The position numbers and the translations under genes were made by a program. Shown here piece after piece: positions 53,229 to 63,520 of a stretch of DNA of 64,000 nt. The notes beneath the pieces were generated by a model. That model did not search any database. It saw nothing but the letters and a program-made list of their open reading frames with translations, and had not been told where the DNA came from. Positions within the stretch are counted from its first letter, which is position 1. Each line of letters begins with the position of its first letter. Source of the DNA: Linnemannia elongata (taxonomy: Eukaryota; Mortierellomycota; Mortierellomycetes; Mortierellales; Mortierellaceae); the NCBI GenBank assembly GCA_036320915.1, contig JAXBDG010000012.1, forward strand, positions 1,166,501 through 1,230,500. The letters run 5' to 3'.

Positions 53229-56200
53229 ATGACCAACACTACTCCCTACCAACAACTCAACCCGCAGAATATCAACGATGATGACAGTATCAACTCCACG
53301 GAGCATGTCAGAAAGGGCAACAAGTCGCTCGATTTCTCGGGTATCCCCAAGTCCGAGACCAAGGGGCTCAGGAACATGTCCTCCGACCAATTCTTGAGCG
53401 CTGCGCGCACTCCTCGAGCGACAGGTCCTCAGTTGGTTCCTTCCCTTGCTATAGGAACTCCTATTGTTGCGTCCAGCGATAGAGTAGGCAACCCCATGCC
53501 GAAACACCGTCCTGCTACGAGCCAAAACCTCTCGATCATCTTTCTCGAGAACCTTCCCATGCCTGCGACTCAGACTGCACTTCCTTTGCTTTCGGAACGC
53601 ATCGAGAAGACAGCGCAGTTGGTCTATTGTAACACCTTGCTACTCCAAGGCGAAAAGACGAGCGACGATGTCGTGCAGATGAAGTTTACTCTCACTGAAA
53701 ATGAACGAGAGTGGATGGCAGAGATGGACGAGGACCCCACGAAAAAGGCTCATATTCGTTGGCTGACTGCTCGCATGGTGGAGGAGTTCATCCAGGACGG
53801 CGTAAAGGATTCGACCGAGATTGCCGAGATTATCGCCCTGGGTCCTGTTCTTGACCGTGAGCCTTACCGCAAGCTGCTTTCTTGTCTCATCAGCGGATTT
53901 GAAGACGCTCGTATTCTGGACGCCGATCTGCTGCAAGGACTTGTTCAGCTCGTACAGTCTGGTTCGCCTGGGTGTCTTGTCTCGGATGACTTGGTCAAGA
54001 TCTTTGGTATCCTCAGGATCCGCTTGCAGGAGACTCATCAACAGTCGTCAGAGCACTCTTTCCATCTCACTCAGGCCGTGGCGCGGGTCTTGGATGTTAT
54101 GGCAGAGCATGATGTCAAGGACTTGAACCGTGTCGAGGAGCATGAATCCTTGTCTGGGGTGCTGTCGGGGTTGAAGGACAGCTCGGACCCTTATCTGATG
54201 TACCAAGCCTGCTACGCATTTCAGGCGCTACAGTATGTGCCTGACGACGAGACAGCTCTGCAAGCGATACTTCGCCACTCTAAAGGTGTGGCCGGTGGTC
54301 TTGTGAAGATCTCGGGTTTGGTGAAGCTGGATCTGAATATGGTCATCGAGGGTCTTGGAGACCTCAAGGACGTAGCTGTTGGTGTCTATGACGTCGCAAT
54401 GCCTGCCTATGAGGGACTGTGTTCGGTGATAGAGAGCGGTCGCGGTGTTCTGGAGAATCTTCGGGATGGATATGGGTCAGGGTCGAGAAAGAAGCGTCCT
54501 TGGTATGTGGCCATCCGTGCTGCCTCCGCTCTTGTTGAAGCCGGACAGTTGAATGATCTCAATCGGTTGATCTATGAAGCACCTTGTCGTCGCGACCCTT
54601 TGTTTCAGTGGGGCGCCTGTCAACTCTTGGGAGAGATTGCATCCGATGTCATCTGGGACACCACCGTACGCCAGCACGCCATTGATCTTCTCGGAGAGTT
54701 GTACAAGAACGACCCAGAGTGGGGCCAGGACGAAAGCGTCAGCACGTGGATGATTAACATTGTCAGTCAACTCGGTACTTCCCCTGACCGGGTCATCGCC
54801 ACCAGAGCTCAGATGTTGCTCAACGAGCTCATGCACGATCAAAGCAACACTACCAGACTTCCTTACCCGCTGAGAAGCCGCCTTCCTTTGCCCACATCGT
54901 CAACTCTACTGACCCGCGTCCAGGCCATTCCAGATGTCGAGTATGACCTTCACAAGTTGCGGTTGCAGCGTATTGAAGAGCGCAGGAGAGGCGTCTACAT
55001 CCCCCCTCAAGCAAAACCTAACTTGCAGGCGGGGAGCGACACGCTGTTCCCACTCATGGAGAAGGTTCAGGAGTTTTTGGCCGGTCATCGTCAAGTATTC
55101 CTGGTGCTGGGTAACTCTGGTGCAGGCAAGTCGACCTTCAACCTCCAGCTGGAGTATACCCTGTGGAGGGGATACAAGTATCATGGACCTATCCCTCTTT
55201 ACATTAACCTTCCCACCATCGATGACCCGGCACACGACTTGATCGAGAAGCAACTACAGTACTACAACTTCTCAGAGCCGCAGATCCAGGAGATGAAGTT
55301 GTATCGGGAATTTGTACTCATCTGCGACGGATACGACGAAAGCCAGCTCAAAATCAACATTTTCACCACCAACAACTTCAACCAGACAGGGCAGTGGAAG
55401 GTCAAGATGGTCATCAGTTGCCGCACCCAGTACCTGGGCCCAGACTATCGGTATCGGTTCCAGCCCCATTCAACTGACCGATACCAACAACAAAGTGTTG
55501 CAGCGGATCTTTTCGAGGAGGCGGTTGTAGCGGCATTCACGCGTGCACAGATCCAGCAGTATGTCGAAGAGTATGTTAAAGAGTTGTCTGCGGTTGACGC
55601 TGTTCAGGACCAACCTCCATGGACTGCCGAGGATTACATGGACAAGCTAATCAATATCCGGAATCTGATGGACCTGGTTTCGAACCCATTCCTTCTGTCA
55701 TTGTCTTTGGAAGCGCTTCCCTCTGTTGTCAAATCCCACAAGGACCTGTCGGCGATCCGTATCACGCGCGCGCAACTGTACGACAGCTTTGTCAGAAGAT
55801 GGCTCGAGGTCAACCGTGCAAGGTTGGAGCAGAGTCCACTGAGCGACGCCGAGCGTTCAGACCTGAATCTCCTTGTCGAGGATAACTTTCTCTACCACGG
55901 CACATACTTCCAGAAGGAGCTTGCAACGGCGATCTTTATGGAGCACAAAGGCAACCCCATCGTCAAGTACACTCATCTTCGCGACAAGGCTACATGGAAG
56001 TCGGCATTTTTTGCTCCCGAGGGTCAGGCCAAGTTGCTTCGAGAGTCTAGTACGGTGACGCGGAGTGGAGCCTTCTTTCGTTTTCTGCATCGGTCGCTGC
56101 TCGAGTACTTTTATTCGAGGACTATCTACGACCCTCGCGATTACGGCTCTGATGATGATAACTCTGGCGACCGTGAGGCGACCTTTGACTTCAAGACCTG

Positions 56201-58496
56201 TCTGGCTCAGAAGAACATTGTCGAGGAGCCGTTGATCTTGCTGTTTTTAGCTGAGCGAGTGTCGCAGAACCCTTTATTCAAACAGCGACTTCTAGATGCG
56301 ATTGAAGAGTCCAAGGCGGATGCGGTGGAGCAACCGATCAAGGTGGCAGCAGCGAATGCGATCTCGATTTTGGTCAAAGGTGGCGTGTCTTTTAATGGTG
56401 CGGACCTTCGATGCGTCAAGATTCCTGGTGCTGATCTATCCGGAGGTCAGTTCGACTCTGCCCAGTTCCAAGGAGCCGACTTGACGGGCGTCAATCTCGC
56501 AAAGTGTTGGCTGCGGCAGGCGGACATGAGCGGTGCACATATGGAGGGTGTCCGATTTGGAGAGTTGCCGTACGTTGAGATGGACCAACGTGTGCGGTCC
56601 TGCACTATTTCGCCCGATGGAAAGATGCTTGGTGCGGGTTTGGAAAATGGGATCGTCTATATCTACGAAACCTCAACATGGACAAGGATGCATCGCCTGG
56701 AAGGCCATACTTTTATAGTGAGGAGTGTTGCCTTCTCACCAGACAACCGACGACTCGCATCCGGCTGCTACGACAAGACGGCTCGACTTTGGGACACTAC
56801 CAGCGGTGAGGAGCTATTGGTTCTGAAGGGACACGGCGACTATGTTAGCTCGGTCAGTATCTCACCCTGCGGCAACCGAATAGCGTCGAGCAGCGTGGAT
56901 GAGACGATACGATTGTGGGACGCGCAAACCGGTGAGAGTCTACGCATCTTGGAGGGTCATGGTTATTCCGTCATCAGCGTCAAGTATTCACCAGATGGAT
57001 GCCAGCTTGTGTCAGGCGGCTATGACGGGAAGATTCGATTTTGGAATGCAGACACTGGAGAGCCAGGGGTTGTTTTGAGTCCCTCTTTCGGAGGCGTGAT
57101 CTGCCTTTCTTATTCTCCGGATGGACGATGGATCGCCGCTGGTCATCAGAGGGGTCAATTGCAGCTTTGGGATGCAGTGTCCTTGGAGCCAGGTCCCGTC
57201 CTCGGTGGGCACCCCGACATTGTTACAGGAGTCGCCTTCTCCCCAGACGGCCAATGGATTGCTTCTTCTAGTGATGACAAGACAGTGAGAATATGGGATG
57301 CGTCGACCTTCACTCTTGTAACTGTCTTGACTGGTCATAATAATTATGTGAGCTGCGTTGCCTTCTCGCCAGATGATCGTCAGATCGCATCCGCAGGTGA
57401 CGACTGGAAGGTGCGACTGTGGGAAGTGGGCTCTAGTTGGTCGAGTCTTGACCCACAGGATGGTGGTCGTGTCGAAGGGTTGGCATACACTCCTGATGGT
57501 CGGACTGTCCTCTCGCACGACAAGGGCGGAACCTTTCGACAGTCGGATGCTGCAACGGGTACATCTGCACCTATCCCCTACAAGATGCCCATGCAGACGG
57601 AGGTCACATCCAGGGCTAACGCTCTGGATGGCAGCCAACTCGCATTCGGTTGTTATGATGGCTCTATCCGCCTGTGGAACTGTCAAACTGGTACAGCAGG
57701 ACCTGTCTTGGAGGGACATTCACACGAGATCAAGAAGCTGTTCTATTCGCCTTGCTGTCGCTGGATTGTCTCTGTCGACGAGAGCAACACCGTGCGATTG
57801 TGGGACCTGGACGATATGGAGTCACAGCACCTCGTTCTTGATATAGACGAGTATTCGGAAGGAGATGTCCGTGATGTGGCTTTCTCGTCAACTGGAGGTC
57901 AAATGGCAATCAATGCTGGGTTGTACACTGTTTGTCTCTTTGACACTCAGTCCAGAGAGAGTCCGAGTCGTATGAAGTTAGAAGGATCCATTTTGTCTTT
58001 GGCTTATTCACCAAACGATCAGCAAATCGCCATTGGAACCAAAGAAAACAGGATTCTTCTTTGGGACTTGTCATCGAGGGAGCCTGGAGCCATACTTGAG
58101 GGACATAAGAACTGGATTCGATGCGTCGCGTATTCACCGTGTGGACAATGGATCGCCTCAGCCAGTGACGACAGAACGGTTGGAATATGGCATCGTCAGT
58201 TGTCGGACGAGGTGGAGAGTTGGTCAAGAGTGCAATCCATCTGTGCATTCTTTGGCTACGTTGGCAATGTAGCATGGAATCCCGTTGTTCCGATGGAGCT
58301 TGCTACCGGTTCCTGGGATGAATCTGTCCAAGTATGGAAAGTGTCGACCGGTGAAGCTGGGAAGGTCATTGTCAAAATGGTCTGGGGCTTAAACCTAGGC
58401 ACACTCTGTACCGAGGGTGCCACGCTCACGAGCGCCGTAGGACTCAGCTCGATCTACCAAAAGTTGTTACTTCAACGCGGTGCTCTTCCCTTCTGA
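53229..58496 (+). CDS. STAND/NLR-like protein: ARM-like, NACHT, pentapeptide and 14 WD40 repeats
   Basis: One intronless frame of 1,755 aa. The N-terminal 550 residues are helical, ARM/HEAT-like (TARMVEEFIQDG ... YVAIRAASALVEAGQL ... WGACQLLGEIA). A NACHT-type NTPase follows with Walker A LGNSGAGKST (about 627-636) and Walker B FVLICDGYDE (about 696-705), then helical domains. Pentapeptide repeats (FNGADL, IPGADLSG, FQGADLTGVNL; about 1055-1115) lead into 14 WD40 repeats (about 1120-1745), enough for two seven-bladed propellers, for example SVAFSPDNRRLASGCYDKTA. Fungal proteins of this design are signal-transducing ATPases linked to non-self recognition and regulated cell death; the repeats sense and the NTPase oligomerises. 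No separate death-effector domain is recognisable at the N-terminus. The function here is inferred from architecture. WD blades 8 and 11 are degenerate. Confidence 0.92.
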   Translation: MTNTTPYQQLNPQNINDDDSINSTEHVRKGNKSLDFSGIPKSETKGLRNMSSDQFLSAARTPRATGPQLVPSLAIGTPIVASSDRVGNPMPKHRPATSQNLSIIFLENLPMPATQTALPLLSERIEKTAQLVYCNTLLLQGEKTSDDVVQMKFTLTENEREWMAEMDEDPTKKAHIRWLTARMVEEFIQDGVKDSTEIAEIIALGPVLDREPYRKLLSCLISGFEDARILDADLLQGLVQLVQSGSPGCLVSDDLVKIFGILRIRLQETHQQSSEHSFHLTQAVARVLDVMAEHDVKDLNRVEEHESLSGVLSGLKDSSDPYLMYQACYAFQALQYVPDDETALQAILRHSKGVAGGLVKISGLVKLDLNMVIEGLGDLKDVAVGVYDVAMPAYEGLCSVIESGRGVLENLRDGYGSGSRKKRPWYVAIRAASALVEAGQLNDLNRLIYEAPCRRDPLFQWGACQLLGEIASDVIWDTTVRQHAIDLLGELYKNDPEWGQDESVSTWMINIVSQLGTSPDRVIATRAQMLLNELMHDQSNTTRLPYPLRSRLPLPTSSTLLTRVQAIPDVEYDLHKLRLQRIEERRRGVYIPPQAKPNLQAGSDTLFPLMEKVQEFLAGHRQVFLVLGNSGAGKSTFNLQLEYTLWRGYKYHGPIPLYINLPTIDDPAHDLIEKQLQYYNFSEPQIQEMKLYREFVLICDGYDESQLKINIFTTNNFNQTGQWKVKMVISCRTQYLGPDYRYRFQPHSTDRYQQQSVAADLFEEAVVAAFTRAQIQQYVEEYVKELSAVDAVQDQPPWTAEDYMDKLINIRNLMDLVSNPFLLSLSLEALPSVVKSHKDLSAIRITRAQLYDSFVRRWLEVNRARLEQSPLSDAERSDLNLLVEDNFLYHGTYFQKELATAIFMEHKGNPIVKYTHLRDKATWKSAFFAPEGQAKLLRESSTVTRSGAFFRFLHRSLLEYFYSRTIYDPRDYGSDDDNSGDREATFDFKTCLAQKNIVEEPLILLFLAERVSQNPLFKQRLLDAIEESKADAVEQPIKVAAANAISILVKGGVSFNGADLRCVKIPGADLSGGQFDSAQFQGADLTGVNLAKCWLRQADMSGAHMEGVRFGELPYVEMDQRVRSCTISPDGKMLGAGLENGIVYIYETSTWTRMHRLEGHTFIVRSVAFSPDNRRLASGCYDKTARLWDTTSGEELLVLKGHGDYVSSVSISPCGNRIASSSVDETIRLWDAQTGESLRILEGHGYSVISVKYSPDGCQLVSGGYDGKIRFWNADTGEPGVVLSPSFGGVICLSYSPDGRWIAAGHQRGQLQLWDAVSLEPGPVLGGHPDIVTGVAFSPDGQWIASSSDDKTVRIWDASTFTLVTVLTGHNNYVSCVAFSPDDRQIASAGDDWKVRLWEVGSSWSSLDPQDGGRVEGLAYTPDGRTVLSHDKGGTFRQSDAATGTSAPIPYKMPMQTEVTSRANALDGSQLAFGCYDGSIRLWNCQTGTAGPVLEGHSHEIKKLFYSPCCRWIVSVDESNTVRLWDLDDMESQHLVLDIDEYSEGDVRDVAFSSTGGQMAINAGLYTVCLFDTQSRESPSRMKLEGSILSLAYSPNDQQIAIGTKENRILLWDLSSREPGAILEGHKNWIRCVAYSPCGQWIASASDDRTVGIWHRQLSDEVESWSRVQSICAFFGYVGNVAWNPVVPMELATGSWDESVQVWKVSTGEAGKVIVKMVWGLNLGTLCTEGATLTSAVGLSSIYQKLLLQRGALPF

Positions 58497-59507
58497 AGTG
58501 CCGACATTCCACATGAGACTAGGGGTTTCCGCCACGCACCCCCCCCCCCCCCCCCCCCCCCCCTTCCCCCTCCCTTTTTTTCTTCTTCTTAGCCCTTTTA
58601 AAGTAGCATTCCATAACGTTCCTATTGATTATTGGTCTGAGATTACTCCATTATTAAAAAAAAATAAGCCGGAACAGTGGTCAACACTGGCATTATTCGT
58701 CCATTCGAATCTGGCTTTCATATGTAGTCGCATGCGGGTCTGATTAGGCTTCAACACCTGCTCACTGCAACGTCCTGTGCAAAGAAAACTGCTTCATGTC
58801 GGGTAGTTTCCAGGAACTGACCTACAGACTGTTCTACTGTGTGCTCGATGCACTTGACCCGTCTTTGTGGTCCCTGCGGCGTGCTAAGCCCACCCCTCTG
58901 TAGCTTTTTTGGGCCACTCGTCAAGAGAAGTGCAAACGCTTTGCTTCCGTCCTCAAGTCGCGGTCCTGGCTGCATCGAACAGTTGCTGCATGCTTAACAA
59001 CATGAATCAGTTCCTACTCGAAATCGACCAGTATCTCATTGTCACTGGTAGTGACCTGCTCCCATGTCTTGCAGGCACGAGAGTGTGCACAAAGCTCTCC
59101 AGCGGCACTCGTTTTGCTTGATTTTTTTTCCTCCGCTTTTCGGGTGTGTTTGTTTTGGGGATATGGAGACCTAAGGTATTCTGTCTCATCTGTTTACACC
59201 CTTCCACTAATTTTTATTATTATAACGCCCGCGATGACTTTGCCAAGGGACAACGCGTTTTTATAAGCTCACCTTCTGTTTTATTTTACTTCAGGGTGTC
59301 AAAGTAGGAAGGGCTGGAACGATACCCTTTGTTAAACTCTATGCCTTCTCTATTTTGCCGTCTAATCTCACCCAGAAGGTGGATTCTAGAGAAAAAAAAC
59401 TTCGTGCTCTATGGCGGAACTTTGATATATAAAACAACAACAAAGATGCTGTTCTTCCGACAGATTATGCCAGATTTGAGCATTTGCTAAGCTAATATTC
59501 AATTATT
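58497..59507. other. Downstream of STAND gene
   Basis: No gene is supported. A 25-base C run (58539-58563) lies 40 bp after the stop. A minus-strand frame at 58751-58975 has a plausible composition, but no recognised domain or start context. Confidence 0.4.
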
Positions 59508-59659
59508 GGGCATTTCACATGAAATGTTTTGTTTTGGCCACTAAACCCCGATTAGTTAGCTATTCAGGTCAACATTTTTGTTCTACACCCATGCAAACCC
59601 GCTCACAGCTGGATTAGTGGTTAATTTTTTACACCATTTTGGTTGAAAGGCACAATATC
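59508..59659 (-). repeat. Dispersed repeat A, copy 2 (inverted)
   Basis: Reverse complement of 45624-45776 at roughly 95% identity by eye. Here it adjoins the Pif1 relic instead of a 28S fragment, so the repeat itself ends at about the CCTTTCAACC edge. Confidence 0.88.
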
Positions 59660-59699
59660 CAAGAGAATGTAAGCAATTCGTAGTTTTTTTTTTGTATAT

Positions 59700-59840
59700 C
59701 AATTGTGATCAATTTGCCACCCTCCTTTCTCGTAGAACTGTTCCCATACTGCCATTCACCAGACCGTTCTGAACATCGAGATTGGCAAGACACATGACCC
59801 TGGCGCCGACTTTGACTTCTAGTGTAGTCAAAAGACCCGT
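59700..59840 (-). pseudogene. Pif1-type helicase fragment
   Basis: The minus strand reads LEVKVGARVMCLANLDVQNG then LVNGSMGTV, the conserved domain-2 block of Pif1-like helicases (K-x-GA-x-VM-x3-N-x3-GLVNG-x-G). A stop follows 13 codons later and another frame continues. It is a small relic of either a cellular PIF1 copy or a Helitron. Confidence 0.7.
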
Positions 59841-59999
59841 CATTTGTAGAATGTTTAAACAAATTGAATTATAAGAGAGTTCATTTCATAGCTACGAGGA
59901 TAAGCCGTTATCTGCTCGATGCTCGACTCCTTTCTTAGTACAGCAAAAACGAGGCCTGATCCAAGACAGATGAAGGGTGTCGAATGAGCTGCCTGAGGC

Positions 60000-60205
60000 A
60001 AAATGTACTCGTGAAGTGGTTTCAGCATAAAAGGAAATAAAAATGAACATCAAGGGTATGTCTTCTACCGTGAACTCTTGACCCCTTTGTTTTGCCTATT
60101 GGAGTATATGAATCTTGATACACGGACGCATAACGTCAAGATACCATGAGTAACAACTGGATTCGCAATGGTGAAACGCGTCTTCGTTCTCTATTTTCAT
60201 CTCTG
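60000..60205 (+). repeat. Dispersed repeat B, copy 2
   Basis: Diverged copy of 17935-18140 in the same orientation, clearest at its 3' part (GCAATGGTGAAACGCGTCTT). Confidence 0.45.
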
Positions 60206-60599
60206 TAGACCCGCGGGTAATAATGTTGTTTGACCATAGCATTGACCTTTTCTGAGATTATTTTAATTGTTACGCCTTTCCTTGTCTCCACCACCCCTAA
60301 AGCGCGTATCAACCTCTCAGCCTCAGTTATAAAAGCTACAAAAGACGTTAGGGAGGGGTTTACCTTTCTTTCCCTTGAACCTATACCGGGGGATCGTAGA
60401 ATAAAGTGGCGTCCTTGCTTAGTCCATACTGATTCCTGCATGCTAATAAAGGCGGGAAGTTGTGGGTTGATATAAACGCGCGAACGCGAAGGTGAAGGGG
60501 AAAAGATCGTCCTGATGTGCACGTGCCATGAGAGGTATAAAAATCGCTTTTCTCGCCAAAACTTTTGTTTTCTTTTTCTTTTTCTTTTCTTCACTCCTC

Positions 60600-62150
60600 T
60601 TTGGCCCCTCCTCTTGGCACCCGGCTCTACCGTCGACTCTACCGTTTGGAACCCGCTCCCTGGCTATGGGACACCTGGTAAGATAACCAACTCCCTTCTC
60701 TCCTCCCCCCCCCTTCCTTCTCGAGTAAGCAGAGAAACGACTGAGGGGGTGGGTGTGTGCATACGCTTGTCGTTGTATACCCTTTTCCGCCTTGTCTTTC
60801 CCGTCCATCTTTCCTTTCCTTGTGTTTCGTGTTGGAGTGCGCGTTTGCACTTGCGTTTTTGGGGGGTCACTGCTTCGCTCCTCTTTCACCTATCCTTGAA
60901 TCCTTTCCCTTGTTTGCGAGGGTGTGTGTTTGCATTAGTTTTTCTTGTTCTTTGTTTATTCCTTCCCCGTGTTCCTGTGGGTGTGTGTCTTGATTCCGCG
61001 TTGCTTTGTTCGTTCTTTTACACAACTATACGGTTCCCACGCTCACCCGCCTCCTTCTTTTTGAGTGAGGCCCCCATCATGGTTACGTTATTCTCACACT
61101 CATCAAAATTGATCAGAAACACATACCAACAAATTGGGTCGCGTGTATATAGTACTGATCATCAGCGGTTTTTAATTATTGTCATCCGTACTATTAAAGT
61201 GATGAAATAGGTGAGGGTGCTGCGAGGGATCGACACCCCTCCTCACCCGAACCTGCCGAGATGAACGGGTGTGAGTCGACTCGAACTCCTCCTCCTCACA
61301 CCCGGTTCTACCGCTTTTGGACCCCGCTCCCTGGCTATGGGACACCTGGTAAGATAATCACCTCTCCTTCCCTCCCTTCCCTTTCATTCCCCTTCCTTTC
61401 AAGCAGCACGAAAAAAGAGGGTGTGTGTGCATGTCTTTGTTTCACAATGTCCCACTCTTTTGTTTCTGTCTTTTCCCCTTTCTTTGTTTTTTTTCCTGTG
61501 GGGAATACGCGTCCACGTTCTTTTTGCTTCGTTCCATTCCCCTTTACCCCTCCTTCCTTACTCCACGCTCTTTTTTCTCCAACACTCTCCTGCCTATTTG
61601 TTCTTGAGTTGTTGTCCCATCATGGTTATGTTATTCTCACACTGATCAGAAACACTACAGAAGATTGAGTTGCGTGTACTTGTACTGATCATCAGTGATT
61701 TGACCGTCATCCGAATCATTTTAGTGATGTGTGAGGGTGCTGCAAGGGATCGACTCCCCTCCTCACCCTGAGACCTGGATCTACCGAGATGAAAGGGTGT
61801 GAGTCGAGTCGAGGTCGTCCTCCTCACACCCGACTCTACCGCTTTGGACCCCGCTCCCTGGCTATGGGAGACCTGGTAAGATTTCCCCTCCATTCCCTTC
61901 CCCTCCTCCCCCTTCCTTTATCTCCCTCACCTTGCCCTTCCCCTCAAGCAACACGAAAAGAAAAGAGGGTGCACGTGCGTGTCCATGTCCCATTCTTCCC
62001 CTCTCTTTTTTTTCTGTCGTCGCCCCCTTTCTTTGTTTTTTCCTATGGGGAGTGCGTGTCCGCGTTGTTGTTGCTTCGTTCCCTTCCATTTCCTTCTCTC
62101 CTCCCTCCCCCACACTCTCCCTCCTCCTTTGCGTGGAACTGATCGCCATT
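60600..62150 (+). repeat. Three large tandem repeats (about 0.5-0.65 kb each)
   Basis: Each copy has a core CCCGCTCCCTGGCTATGGGA followed by (C/G)ACCTGGTAAGAT (near 60655, 61329, 61855), a long C/T-rich body, then CCCATCATGGTTA and TTATTCTCACAC, ACTGATCATCAG, and GTGAGGGTGCTGC leading to the next core. The core ends in a perfect-looking splice donor (CTG|GTAAGA), so it could have come from an exon. The reading frame is not kept between copies (a one-base difference in the TTTTGGACC/TTTGGACC run). Confidence 0.8.
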
Positions 62151-62504
62151 GATTACATCATTTCACGCCGATCTATGATCAATAATCAGTATTCGGGACA
62201 CCTGCACACAATTTTGGTGCCGCATGCCTTTTAGCTAATCACAAAATTTTGTTGCCTTCATATCACTTTAGTGACAAGGAGGTGCCAAGACGGGGTCAAG
62301 AGGAGTCAAGACCCCCTCCCCCTCACACCTAAGTGTCCGCAAGCCCGGCTTGACATGGTCATCGGCCTGTGGCCATGTCAAGGGAGTGGGTGCGCCGGTA
62401 TGGTGGTGGCCTTGGGGGGCGTCTGGCCCTCCCAACTCTCGCGGTACGCTGTTGGAGGACGACGTTAAAGGGGGTGCTAATCCTTTTTTTTTTAGGATGG
62501 GGTC

Positions 62505-62665
62505 GCGGGCTATTATGGGATCCTGAGGGCTATTATGGGAATCTGAGGGCTAATATGGGGATCTGAGGGCTATTATGGAATTCCGAGGGCTAATATGGGG
62601 ATCTGAGGGCTATTATGGGATTCCGAGGGCTAATATGGGAATCTGAGGGCTCACTATGGCATCGC
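62505..62665 (+). repeat. 20-21-bp minisatellite, about eight units
   Basis: Unit of the form CTGAGGGCTAATATGGGGAT or CCGAGGGCTATTATGGGATT, head to tail; two unit types alternate in part. Confidence 0.88.
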
Positions 62666-62754
62666 GGGCTACTGTTGGGTCGAGAGATAAATTTGTGTTG
62701 TATGGGGACGCGGGCTCAATTGATCTACGATCTCACTCAAACTGAGGTTTGAAG

Positions 62755-63520
62755 CCATCTCCACTATCGGCCTTTCTTTGTTGGAGTGGCATTGAGGCAA
62801 CTGAGGGCACAAAACGTTGCGAATGATGAAGTTTGGTTCATAGTCTGACAAGACTTGCACAAAAGTCTGATGACACTCGGACCAAGTCTGACGCAGTTTT
62901 CACTATCGGCTTTTCTTTACTGCAGCGGCATTGACACAACTGAGGGTACAAAACGTTGCGGATGATGAAGTTTGGTTCAAAGTCTGATGGCGCCTGCTCC
63001 TAGTCTGATGACACTCGGACCAAGTCTGACGCAGTTTCACTCTCGGCTTTTCTTTAATGCAGCGGCATTGACACAACTGAGGGTACAAAACGTTGCGGAT
63101 GATGAAGTTTGGTTCAAAGTCTGTTGAGCCTTGTACAAAAGTATGATGACACTTGAACCAAGTCTGACGCACCTTCCACTATCGACTTTTCTTTGTTGGA
63201 GTGGCATTGACACAACCGAGGGCAAAAAACGTTGCGGATGATGAAACTTGCTCCAAGTGTAATGACACTGGCACCAAGTCTGACGCACCTTCTTCCACTA
63301 TCGACTTTTCTTTGTTGGAGTGGCATTGACACAACCGAGGGCGAAAAACGTTGCGGATGATGAAACTTGCTCCAAGTGTAATGACACTGGCACCAAGTCT
63401 GACGCACCTTCTTCCACTATCGACTTTTCTTGGTTGGAGTGGCACTTGCTCCAAGTCTAATGGCACTTGCTGCAAGTGTCCACTATCGGCTTTTCTTTAT
63501 TATAGTGGCATTGGGACAAT
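62755..63520 (+). repeat. Satellite-like tandem array, 120-147-bp units
   Basis: About six units begin CACTATCGGCTTTTCTTT or CACTATCGACTTTTCTTT, each with GTGGCATTGACACAAC, AAAACGTTGCGGATGATGAA and CCAAGTCTGACGCA. The two units starting near 63176 and 63296 are almost identical, with a 120-bp period. Open frames on the minus strand across the array are a result of the periodicity. Confidence 0.88.

Noticed and set aside
58751..58975. 74-codon minus-strand frame after the STAND gene
   Set aside because: No domain, no splice continuation and weak start context.
62903..63475. Minus-strand frames of 83-98 codons
   Set aside because: They repeat the same satellite unit; open only because of the periodicity.
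62505..63520. CRISPR-like array
   Set aside because: The units have no constant-repeat/variable-spacer alternation; they are ordinary tandem repeats in a eukaryotic genome.
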